DNA from: Variovorax guangxiensis
GTDB lineage: Bacteria > Pseudomonadota > Gammaproteobacteria > Burkholderiales > Burkholderiaceae_C
Direction: 5' to 3'
NCBI RefSeq assembly: GCF_003952165.1
Contig: NZ_RXFT01000016.1
Location: forward strand, 1-64,000
DNA: 64,000 nucleotides
Positions 34,701 to 41,486 of the stretch are shown piece by piece (the stretch's first letter is position 1; each line of letters opens with the position of its first letter). Made by a program: the position numbers and the translations under genes. The notes below the pieces were generated by a model. That model was not told the DNA's origin, made no database searches, and saw only the letters and a list, made by a program, of their open reading frames with translations.

Positions 34701-35833
34701 CGACCGTGCTGTGGGAGTTCAGCTCGAGCAGCACGCTCACGCCCAATCTGTACGACACGGACCTGGGCTACACCTACGGCGCCCCCATCATCACCAAGCT
34801 GTCGGACGGAACCTGGGCAGTCGTCCTCAGCTCCGGCTACAACAACGTCTCCGACGGCGACGGCAAGGGCCACCTGTGGATCAGGAACGCCATGACCGGC
34901 GCGCTGATCAAGAAGATCGACAACGGCATGGGCAGCAACGCCAGCGGCAGCACCGTGACCGGCTGTTCCGTCTTGCCCTGCCCCAGCGGCCTGGCGAAGA
35001 TCAGCGGCTGGACCAACAGCTCCACCGACAACACCACCACGCAGGTCTATGGCGGCGACCTGTACGGCAACCTCTGGCGCTTCGACATCAGCGCCCTTGC
35101 CGCCAGCAGCGGCAGCGCCACGGTGCAGCTGCTGGCCACGCTGTCGAACAGCTCGGGCACCCGCCAGCCCATCACCACCGCGCCGGAGCTGGGTCTCGTG
35201 AACGGCCAGCACGTGGTCTTCGTCGGCACCGGCGCCTACCTGGGCGTGACCGACATCACCACATCGCAGGTGCAGTCGATGTACGCCATCAAGGACACGC
35301 TGAACGGCAGCTCCAGCACCACCGCCATCTACAGCAACCCGCGCAGCAACGCGTGCAGCTCGAGCACCGTGGCCAACTGCTTCATCAGGCTGACGCTCAC
35401 CGACACCTCCGGCGTACGAACGGCCTCCAGTTCAGTGAGCTACTCCACCAATTTCAGCACCATGTACGGCTGGTTCGTCGACATGCCCGAATCGGGCGAA
35501 CGCGTCGACGAAGACCCGGTGCTCTCCTCCGGCACGCTGGTCTACGTCTCCAACACGCCCAGCACCTCGGGCGCCTGCAGCACCGGCGGCTCCAGCTACA
35601 TCAACTACGTCAACTACGCCACCGGCCTGACGGTGTCGGGCGCCGAGAATGCGGGGGTGCTGCTGTCGAGCGCGGGCCTGTCGAGCTCGGCCGCGCTCGC
35701 CATCACCACCAGCGGCAAGACCGTCGCCACCACCAAGGACTCCACCGGCGCGGTGACGACAACCACCATCCCGACCTCCTCTTCGAGCAGCACGCGCCGC
35801 ATCTCCTGGCGCCGGCTGACCGACGGCAAGTAG
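31793..35833 (+). CDS. pilY1: Type IV pilus tip adhesin/assembly protein PilY1
   Basis: A 1346-residue exported protein: signal peptide to about residue 26 (MGVLALILAAPAFG), then a von Willebrand A-like region with the MIDAS triad Asp53-Ser55-Ser57 in FILDNSGSM, a long Ser/Thr-rich N-terminal half, and a C-terminal beta-propeller starting about residue 840 (VYVGANDGMLHAFNADTGAEAWAYIP). PilY1 caps the pilus, promotes extension and can bind surfaces. The N-terminal half is unusually rich in Ser and Thr. Last gene of the six-gene minor pilin operon. Confidence 0.93.
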   Translation: MNKLLSGRWRSCMGVLALILAAPAFGALTDLATAPLETSSATLVKPNIMFILDNSGSMSSAYLPDWADDYSASSYPYLYRNSRFNGIYYDPSVTYTPPVNYAGTSYTSMTSANTSAWTKVPTDGFGIISTGTTDLTGTSTPATYYTFVPGEYCSSANLRTCNKQSAATTAYAYPAYLRWCTTSALSTCQAVYIDSTSAPATYKYPRYAGMSSTATIVVSGSSSTSIGGITVNGVQILSATTSASTSSTTVATSIVTAINNCTSSKTGNCGIAGYSASRSGSTVTITSPEGTDAYGYSPVVTQSGSMTATVTAFSGGTPGSWIQTTISSSTSTYAYPGTGARSTTRTDCTTNSTTCTYSEEMTNFANWWAYYHTRMQAMKSATTLAFSGLTSSYRVGYMTINKVSSSTDFLNIADNTTTSGGQKSLWYGKLLAAQASGTTPLRTALSNAGRYYAAKISSINGVATTDPMQYACQRNYTLLSTDGYWNETATPYKVDGTTAIGDQDSSESRPYLDGNAVSNTLADTAQYYYSTDLRSSSLSNATNSSGTDVSSNSYSNKRQNMVTSTIGLGASGYMLFDADYANATSGDYYDIANGTATSSTTQASGVCIWQSSGSCNWPTPVSNTQTAIDDLWHTAVNGRGSYYSASNAADIKTSLTNFLNTVDATTSSSAAVTQSAAVLTSTTAGYTFSTTYCSGKWFGELARYAVNSSTGVTSSTADWAESGAGSDCSSTSGSLTTTALLDNIGYASRTIFTYDASTATKLSFAWDSLTTTMQGYFKIASISSLSQLCSSGTSCLATASQVDSSTAGTTTGAGAVNLVNYLRGDRSNEGSTNTRYYRSRTHVLGDVVNSTPVYIKAPSRSYSDSGYASFKSANASRQGMVYVGANDGMLHAFNADTGAEAWAYIPSVLLPNMYKLADKNYASNHVYFVDGQITQADVYYNSAWHTIIIGGLGDGGRAYFALDVTDPSSPTVLWEFSSSSTLTPNLYDTDLGYTYGAPIITKLSDGTWAVVLSSGYNNVSDGDGKGHLWIRNAMTGALIKKIDNGMGSNASGSTVTGCSVLPCPSGLAKISGWTNSSTDNTTTQVYGGDLYGNLWRFDISALAASSGSATVQLLATLSNSSGTRQPITTAPELGLVNGQHVVFVGTGAYLGVTDITTSQVQSMYAIKDTLNGSSSTTAIYSNPRSNACSSSTVANCFIRLTLTDTSGVRTASSSVSYSTNFSTMYGWFVDMPESGERVDEDPVLSSGTLVYVSNTPSTSGACSTGGSSYINYVNYATGLTVSGAENAGVLLSSAGLSSSAALAITTSGKTVATTKDSTGAVTTTTIPTSSSSSTRRISWRRLTDGK

Positions 35834-35894
35834 AAAGGGCCGTTGCCGGCCTGCTCGGGATCGATCCGTCTCCTGCCCGGGAGGCGGGCCCTCA

Positions 35895-35918
35895 AGATAT
35901 CTCCCACATCGCCGCACA
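35895..35918 (+). promoter_or_regulatory. Shared envelope motif after pilY1
   Basis: AGATATCTCCCACATCGCCG, with half-sites 11 bases apart, lies 11 bases before the ATG of the small open frame at 35930. Confidence 0.4.
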
Positions 35919-35929
35919 GACTCGTCGGC

Positions 35930-36196
35930 ATGTGCACTCCCTCAGCCTCGCGCCCGTGGATCCGCCTGCGCTGGCGGCTGCCGTGCGCGGGCCTGCGCGG
36001 ATACATCGTCGAAGGGCATTGGCGGTGGGAGCCCGACACGCCTGCGGTACGCGCCGCGTTCCAGGCGGCCGTGGATGCAGGCAACAGGGCTTACGGCGCG
36101 GGAACGCATTGGGTGGAGCAGGAGGAAGCCGAAGCGCCTGCCGGCTCCCAGATATCGGATGGACACCGAAGAACCATCGCGAAGACCTGCCACTGA
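35930..36196 (+). CDS. Small protein of unknown function
   Basis: An 88-codon frame: MCTPSASRPWIRLRWRLPC, then a body that reads like a folded protein (LRGYIVEGHWRWEPDTPAVR, AAFQAAVDAGNRAYGAGTHW) and an acidic-to-basic tail. No ribosome binding site is obvious; the main support is natural amino-acid composition in the middle and the motif directly upstream. No family recognised. Confidence 0.4.
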   Translation: MCTPSASRPWIRLRWRLPCAGLRGYIVEGHWRWEPDTPAVRAAFQAAVDAGNRAYGAGTHWVEQEEAEAPAGSQISDGHRRTIAKTCH

Positions 36197-36274
36197 TGTC
36201 CTGACTCTTCTTCGCGCCCCGGACCCGGCCCTTGTGCGAGACGCCGGGCACGACGCGGCAGATACCATACAACC

Positions 36275-36601
36275 ATGAAGCCTGCTGCAAGCCGCGAGAA
36301 GTTCGTTATCCGATACCTGGGCCCACTGATACCCTTGGGCCTTGCAGCCAATGGCATCTGGATACTGCTCTCCGGCTACTACACCTATAGACCGGGAAAG
36401 GGCAACTGGACCCTCACGCTGCTGCCGCCCGACTCCCATCTGGCCGGCCTTTTCTTCATCTTCCTCGGCGTGCTGGTCGCATCGCTCGGTGTCTCCGGGC
36501 GGAAGGAGCGATGGCTTTTCTGGAGCGGGCTCGCTGGCGCCCTGCTGTCTCTGATCATCGAAGGGCTGCGCCAGATCCTGCGCCTGGCCGTCCACGGCTA
36601 G
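36275..36601 (+). CDS. Small membrane protein of unknown function
   Basis: A 108-residue protein with three predicted membrane helices (YLGPLIPLGLAANGIWILLS; HLAGLFFIFLGVLVASLGV; WSGLAGALLSLIIEGL). The hydrophobicity pattern supports a real gene; the ribosome binding site is weak. It is convergent with pilQ. No family recognised. Confidence 0.6.
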   Translation: MKPAASREKFVIRYLGPLIPLGLAANGIWILLSGYYTYRPGKGNWTLTLLPPDSHLAGLFFIFLGVLVASLGVSGRKERWLFWSGLAGALLSLIIEGLRQILRLAVHG

Positions 36602-36678
36602 CCGACGGCAGCCGATGAGCCGGGCGCTTCCCGTTCGATCGCGGGCCGCCTGAAGAAGCCGCGTAAGGCTCCCACATA

Positions 36679-36698
36679 GCCCGGTACATGGACCGGGC
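36679..36698. terminator. Hairpin between the membrane protein gene and pilQ
   Basis: GCCCGGT and ACCGGGC pair perfectly around a 6-base loop, between two convergent genes. No T-run on either side. Confidence 0.5.
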
Positions 36699-36707
36699 CG
36701 ACACGGC

Positions 36708-38831
36708 TCACCGCGCCGCGTTCCGATCCGAAATCATCTTCGGGCTGATGAAGATCAGCATCTCGGTCTTGTTGTTGACCCGGCTGCGGGTTCGGAACAG
36801 CGCGCCGACCATCGGCAACTCGCCCAGCACCGGCACGCGCGATTCCGAGTTGGTGTCGGTCAGCTCGAAGACGCCGCCGATGACGACGGTGCCGCCGTTC
36901 TCCACCAGCACTTCGGTCTGGATGTGCTTGGTGTTGATGGCGTAGCCTGCCGTGGTCGACTGGCCCACGGTGTCCTTGTTCACGTCGAGCGCCAGGATGA
37001 TGTTGCCCTCGGGCGTGATCTGCGGCGTCACTTCCAGCTTGAGGTTGGCCTTGCGGAAGGCGATGGAGGTCGCGCCGCTCGACGTTGCGACCTGGTAGGG
37101 CAGCTCGGTACCCTGCTCGATCAGTGCCTTGGTCTGGTCGGCCGTCACCACGCGCGGGCTCGACACCACCTTGCCCTTGCCGTCCGCTTCCAGCGCCGAT
37201 ATCTCGAGGTTGAGCATCTTCGTCAGGCCCGAGTTGAAGAGCGACAGCGCGAAGGTGCCGACCGCGTCGCCCGTCGTGCTGGTCGCTGGCAGGTTGACGA
37301 AGCTGGTGCTCGAATAGGTGTTGGTGCTCGTGGTGGTGGTCACGCCGCTCGTGGTACTTGAGCTCACGGAAGGCGTCACGCCCACCGACGAGTTCGCGTT
37401 GACGAAACCGCCGCCCAGCTTCGCGCCCAGGGACTTGCTGAAGGTGTCGGTCGCCTCGACGAAGCGCGCCTCGATCAGCACCTGTCGTATCGGCACGTCC
37501 AGTTTCTGGATGAGCTCGGCCACCTGCGCGAGGCGCGATGGAATGTCGGTCACGAAGAGCTGGTTGGTGCGCACCTCCGCCAGCACGCTGCCGCGTGAAC
37601 TCAATATGCGCGTCGCGCCGCCCGAGCTGCCGCTGCCTCCGCCGGCGCTCGTGCCGGTGCCGGAGAGCCCCTGCGCCACGGTAGCGGCCTTCGCGTAGTT
37701 GAGCTGGAACGACTGCGTGCGCAGTTGCTCGAGCCCCTGCAAGGTGGCCTGGGCCTCGGCCTTTATCTTGTCCTTGGCGTTGAGCTCGTCCTCGGGCGCG
37801 ATGCGCAGCACGCTGCCGTTCTTGCGCATGCCGAGGTTCTTCGCCTCCAGGATGATGTCCAGCGCCTGGTCCCACGGCACGTCCTTCAGCCGCAGCGTGA
37901 GCGAGCCGGTGACCGAGTCGGAGGTGACGATGTTGAAGCTGGTGAAGTCTGCGATCACCTGCAGCAGCGAGCGGATCTCGATGTTCTGGAAATTCAGCGA
38001 CAGCTTCTCGCCGTTGTAGCCCACGCCCTGCGTCAGCTTGGTCGGATCGACCTTGCGCGGGCGCACCTCCACCACGAACTGGCTGTTGCTCTGGTAGGCG
38101 CTGTGGTCCCAGTCGCCGCGCGGCTCGATCAGCATGCGCACGCGGTCGCCGGCCTGCTGCATGCTCACCGTCTGCACGGGCGTGCCGAAGTCGGCCACGT
38201 CGAGCTTGCGGTTCAGGCCCTCGGGCAGCTGCGACTTCGTGAATTCGACGACGAGGTTCTTGCCCTGCTGGCGGATGTCCACGCCGACCTGGTCGTTGGG
38301 CAGGCTCACGATCACGCGGCCCGCGCCTTCGGTGCCCAGGCGGAAGTCGACGTCGCGCAGCGGCAGCACGTCGCGGTTGCGGTTCTCCGCGAATTCGAAG
38401 GGCGTGGCGGCCACCAGCGCCGGGCCCGCCGCGGATTGCAGCGACACCAGCAGCGACTTGCCGCGCACTTCGGTCTTGAAGGCGGTCGCCTGCTTCAGGT
38501 TGAGCACGAGGCGCGTGCGCTCGCCGGCCTGCACCACGTTCACCGAGCGCAGGTTGCCCTTGTTCATCTCGATGGCCTCGCGGCCCAGGCTGCTGCTCAT
38601 CCCCGGAAAATCGAGCGCGATGCGCGCGGGCGACTGGATGGCGAAGCCGTTGGGCGCAGCGGCCAGCGGCTCGGAGAAATCGACACGCAGCACTTCGCTG
38701 CCTGCCTGCAAGGAGCCCGTGACCGACTCGATCCTGTTCTGCGCCTGCGCCGCCGTGAGCGACCCGAAGGCGACGAGCAGGAACACGGACGCGCGCAACC
38801 AGCGCGCGATCGCGAATATCTGTTTGTTCAT
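36708..38831 (-). CDS. pilQ: PilQ-like type IV pilus secretin (orphan copy)
   Basis: A 707-residue secretin: signal peptide to about residue 30, two AMIN domains (about 32-135 and 150-250), an STN/N0 domain (LSLNFQNIEIRSLLQVIADF), a secretin-N domain, and the secretin barrel (PRVVTADQTKALIEQGTELP, then VPVLGELPMVGALFRTR). PilQ forms the outer-membrane gate for the pilus. Housekeeping pilQ normally closes a pilMNOPQ operon; none of pilM, N, O or P is adjacent here, so this is probably an additional copy or a displaced gene. It lies downstream of porin copy B in the same direction but behind a hairpin. Confidence 0.92.
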   Translation of the reverse strand: MNKQIFAIARWLRASVFLLVAFGSLTAAQAQNRIESVTGSLQAGSEVLRVDFSEPLAAAPNGFAIQSPARIALDFPGMSSSLGREAIEMNKGNLRSVNVVQAGERTRLVLNLKQATAFKTEVRGKSLLVSLQSAAGPALVAATPFEFAENRNRDVLPLRDVDFRLGTEGAGRVIVSLPNDQVGVDIRQQGKNLVVEFTKSQLPEGLNRKLDVADFGTPVQTVSMQQAGDRVRMLIEPRGDWDHSAYQSNSQFVVEVRPRKVDPTKLTQGVGYNGEKLSLNFQNIEIRSLLQVIADFTSFNIVTSDSVTGSLTLRLKDVPWDQALDIILEAKNLGMRKNGSVLRIAPEDELNAKDKIKAEAQATLQGLEQLRTQSFQLNYAKAATVAQGLSGTGTSAGGGSGSSGGATRILSSRGSVLAEVRTNQLFVTDIPSRLAQVAELIQKLDVPIRQVLIEARFVEATDTFSKSLGAKLGGGFVNANSSVGVTPSVSSSTTSGVTTTTSTNTYSSTSFVNLPATSTTGDAVGTFALSLFNSGLTKMLNLEISALEADGKGKVVSSPRVVTADQTKALIEQGTELPYQVATSSGATSIAFRKANLKLEVTPQITPEGNIILALDVNKDTVGQSTTAGYAINTKHIQTEVLVENGGTVVIGGVFELTDTNSESRVPVLGELPMVGALFRTRSRVNNKTEMLIFISPKMISDRNAAR

Positions 38832-38934
38832 TTGACTGCCTTGAAATGCGGCACCTTCTCCTCGCTGCCCTGAGCTTCCCTCCCGAGTGCAGCGTGTTCC
38901 GGAGACCGCGCAAGCCGTTGCGCGCGGCCGGAAC

Positions 38935-38970
38935 GGGCAGCGCGGCGCCTCTGTGGCGGCCGCGCTGCCC
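38935..38970 (-). terminator. Hairpin between porin copy B and pilQ
   Basis: A perfect 12-bp stem (GGGCAGCGCGGC at 38935-38946 and complement at 38959-38970) with a 12-base loop, 18 bases after the porin stop. No T-run, so read-through toward pilQ is possible. It is unrelated to the terminator of porin copy A. Confidence 0.6.
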
Positions 38971-38987
38971 CGTCACATCCTCACGCG

Positions 38988-40164
38988 ATCAGAACGCGTG
39001 GCGGATGCCGAAGTCGTAGCCGGTGGAAGAACGCGGCAGGCCGGTGTAGCTGGTGCCCGTGCTGCCGTAGCCGGTGGTGCTGGCCGACACCAGGCTGCCC
39101 GTGTAGTTCACGTCGTTGCGGTTGTTCACGCGCGCCACCGTCGCATACAGCGCCGTGCGCTTGGACAGGTTGTGCACGTAGCCGATGGCGAACTTGCGCG
39201 CCAGCGGGTCCTCGCCCGTGATGCCGGCCGCGCCTTCGTTGTAGCGCACCTGCGAGTACGCCACGCGGATCAGGCCCGCGCCCACCGGCACCGTCGCGCC
39301 GATCAGGTACCCGTTGTAGCTGTCGTGCGTGTCGGCCACTGCCGCGTAGTCGAACTTGTTCTTCACGTTCGACAGCTCGCCGAACAGCTTCACGGGGCCG
39401 AAGTCGTACGAGGCGCCCAGGTTGATGGTCTGCACGCTGCGCTGCAGCGCGGTGGTGTCCACGACGGTGCTGCGGCCCACGCCCAGGGCGACGTCCAGCG
39501 GACCGTTGGCGTAGCCGAAGCGCCCACCCACGTAGCGGCCCGCGCTGCTGCTCGAGGCGGCCGTGGTGCTGGTGGCGTCCGTGCTGGCGTTCTCGTGCAG
39601 GGCGTACTGGAACTGGCCGTAGAAGCCGCCCAGGTTCGGCGGCAGGAAGTAGCCGATCGAGTTGCTGGCGCGCACGTAGTTGGCGTTGTTGAGGGTGGTG
39701 TTGCCGCTGACGGTGCTGATGACGTTGGTGCCCGAGCCGTTGGTGCCGAACGGGTCGAAGACGGTGTCGTTCCAGAAGGTGGGCGTGTAGTCGCGGCCCA
39801 GGCGCAGTTCGCCGAAGCCACCCGACAGGCTCACGGTGGAGCGGCGCGAGAAGGTGGAGATGCCGGTGGCGCCGTCGTCGTTGGTGATGGGCGCTTCGAG
39901 CCAGAAGCTCGCGGCCAGCCCGCCGCCGAGGTCTTCGGTGCCGCGGAAGCCGATGCGGCTGGAGTTGTAGCCGGAGTTGCCCAGGCTGGTCTTGCTTTGC
40001 TTGACCGACGCGCCGGTGGTGGTGTCGCGCGAGGTCGTCGACTGGTAGGTCAGGCCGGCGTCCACGACGCCGAACAACGTGACGGACGATTGGGCACAAG
40101 CCAGGCCGCAGACGGCCAGGGCAGCGAATGCCGTGAGGGTTTTCTTCATTCAGGTTCTCCAGTT
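38988..40164. repeat. Direct repeat copy B (1177 bp, porin gene plus ribosome binding site)
   Basis: Copy B of the repeat described at 1055-2231, offset by 37933 bases in the same orientation, with only two silent differences. Recombination between the copies would delete or duplicate about 37.9 kb. Confidence 0.97.
38989..40149 (-). CDS. Trimeric outer-membrane porin, OmpC/Omp32 type (copy B)
   Basis: Encodes a 386-residue porin identical to the product of 1056-2216, including signal peptide and C-terminal Phe. The ribosome binding site (GGAGA) lies inside the repeat, while the promoter region differs, so the two loci could make the same protein under different control. The identity ends almost exactly at the coding boundaries, which points to gene conversion or very recent duplication. 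Its leader also carries the shared regulatory element. Confidence 0.95.
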   Translation of the reverse strand: MKKTLTAFAALAVCGLACAQSSVTLFGVVDAGLTYQSTTSRDTTTGASVKQSKTSLGNSGYNSSRIGFRGTEDLGGGLAASFWLEAPITNDDGATGISTFSRRSTVSLSGGFGELRLGRDYTPTFWNDTVFDPFGTNGSGTNVISTVSGNTTLNNANYVRASNSIGYFLPPNLGGFYGQFQYALHENASTDATSTTAASSSSAGRYVGGRFGYANGPLDVALGVGRSTVVDTTALQRSVQTINLGASYDFGPVKLFGELSNVKNKFDYAAVADTHDSYNGYLIGATVPVGAGLIRVAYSQVRYNEGAAGITGEDPLARKFAIGYVHNLSKRTALYATVARVNNRNDVNYTGSLVSASTTGYGSTGTSYTGLPRSSTGYDFGIRHAF

Positions 40165-40215
40165 TCAGGTCTGTTGCGGCCGCTCGGTATCGACCGGCTG
40201 TACGCATCGTTTCGT

Positions 40216-40235
40216 CCAATTCGGGAGGAATTTGG
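40216..40235 (-). promoter_or_regulatory. Shared envelope motif upstream of porin copy B
   Basis: On the minus strand CCAAATTCCTCCCGAATTGG, 67 bases before the ATG. It parallels the site before porin copy A although the surrounding leader sequence is unrelated, and it is also a near-palindrome (CCAAATT/AATTGG). Confidence 0.55.
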
Positions 40236-40310
40236 TGGTTTGGTTTTCCTGCGCGCGGAGTGTTGTTCGCGCACATCAGACCTCTTCGCGTGAGCGTTAC
40301 ACCGCCCTTC

Positions 40311-40331
40311 AAATTTCTCCCAGATCGCCTG
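40311..40331 (+). promoter_or_regulatory. Shared envelope motif upstream of the TolC-like gene
   Basis: AAATTTCTCCCAGATCGCCT, with ATT and ATC half-site starts 11 bases apart; 40 bases before the ATG at 40371. Confidence 0.5.
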
Positions 40332-40370
40332 AAAAGATCCGTGCATGACGAAGCTGGAGACCCGAAGGTG

Positions 40371-41468
40371 ATGCGTTCAAGAACCCTGCTGGCGGCCGTG
40401 TGCGGCGCACTCGCCATCGCCTGCGCCAGCACGAGCATCGCGATGGTCCATCGCACTTCGCAGCAGCTTGCCGCGCACATGCTCGCCGGCCATGCCACGC
40501 AAGGAGCACCCACTGCGCCACGCGCGCAGGCGGACACACGCTCCTGGTGGTCCGCCTTCGAAGACCCCGCGCTGGACAGGTTGATGGCCGCGTCGCGCGA
40601 CGGCAATGCCGAAGCCGGCATTGCCGCGGCCTACATCGCGCTCAAGGTGAAGACGCTGGAGTCGAGCTACCTGGAGAACACGCGCGCGGCCATCGCGCGG
40701 CAGACGATGCTGATCAAGGGCGCGAAGCTGCCGTACGACGACTTTGCGAAACAGCTCGCGCAGCGCCAGTCGGGCGCGCAGGCCACCATCGAGAAGCTGC
40801 AGGCACAGCGCGCGAGCTACATCGCCTACCTCGCGAAACAGTGCCACATGAGCGAAGCGGCGCTCGGCGAGATGCTCGCCGATGCATTGCAGGACAAATC
40901 GCTTCCCCGCTTCGCGGCCGAGGTGCCGCGCGAGCTGCCGATGACGGTGCTCGCCAACAGGAACGACATCAACCTGGCTGCCGCGCTCTACGACGCTGAC
41001 CCGGCGGCGATGCCCGCGGGCACCATCGATGCGGCGGCAACCGACGAAGCGCAGGACATCGAAGTGCCCGGCAAGCCGCTCTATGCACGCGCGGTCGCGC
41101 AGGCGCGCGAGCAGGTCGCCGAGGCGCTGCGCCGCCTGCAGATGCAGAGCGACATCGCAAACACCGCCTACGCGCGCGTGGTGAATGCGCGCGCGGGCTT
41201 CGAGGTGTCGAAGCGGCGGCGCGACCGCGGAGAGATTTCAGAAGTGCAGCTCATGGAGGACTTCCAGGGCCTGCTGCTCGACCTGCATGTGCTGGCCGCG
41301 GCCAACGGCGAGCTCGCGCTCGCATGGGTCGTTCTCATGGGAAGCATCGGAAGCGGCGCATCCATCGACACCATCGCCGACCCGCGCTCCGCAAAAACCG
41401 AGCGCACGGGACAGAACGAGCAATTGCCGTTTCTGCACAAAGTCTCCCGAAAGTTGCGCAATCCTTGA
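40371..41468 (+). CDS. Shortened TolC/NodT-like outer-membrane factor
   Basis: A 365-residue protein with a signal-like start (MRSRTLLAAVCGALAIACAS). It follows the NodT-type outer-membrane channel pattern: SWWSAFEDPALDRLMAASRDGNAEAG near the start, VPRELPMTVLANRNDINLAAAL in place of the usual LLxxRPDxxxAE, and a final EVSK-type helix (AREQVAEALRRLQMQSDIAN). Channels of this family are about 450-500 residues; this one is about 100 shorter and the strand-forming segments are not evident, so it may not span the outer membrane. It is followed at 18 bases by the NERD gene and is likely in one operon with NERD, regulator and LptD-like genes. Confidence 0.65.
   Translation: MRSRTLLAAVCGALAIACASTSIAMVHRTSQQLAAHMLAGHATQGAPTAPRAQADTRSWWSAFEDPALDRLMAASRDGNAEAGIAAAYIALKVKTLESSYLENTRAAIARQTMLIKGAKLPYDDFAKQLAQRQSGAQATIEKLQAQRASYIAYLAKQCHMSEAALGEMLADALQDKSLPRFAAEVPRELPMTVLANRNDINLAAALYDADPAAMPAGTIDAAATDEAQDIEVPGKPLYARAVAQAREQVAEALRRLQMQSDIANTAYARVVNARAGFEVSKRRRDRGEISEVQLMEDFQGLLLDLHVLAAANGELALAWVVLMGSIGSGASIDTIADPRSAKTERTGQNEQLPFLHKVSRKLRNP
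41439..41460 (+). promoter_or_regulatory. Shared envelope motif upstream of the second NERD gene
   Basis: AAAGTCTCCCGAAAGTTGCG lies inside the end of the TolC-like coding sequence, 48 bases before the NERD ATG, matching position and sequence of the site at 2370. Half-sites AAAGT and AAAGT are 11 bases apart. Confidence 0.5.
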
Positions 41469-41486
41469 GTTCCGAAGGAGCACCGA

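Noticed and set aside
36140..36160. GGCTCCCAGATATCGG as another motif copy
   Set aside because: Lies inside an open frame, lacks the TTTC half, and is not positioned before a start codon.
32140..36204. Long alternative frame across pilY1
   Set aside because: His/Gln/Arg-rich translation of the pilY1 repeats in another frame; pilY1 itself has signal peptide, MIDAS and propeller.
1055..40164. Composite transposon or integrative element bounded by the porin repeats
   Set aside because: No transposase, integrase, terminal inverted repeats or target duplication was seen; repeats coincide with coding limits, which fits gene conversion better.
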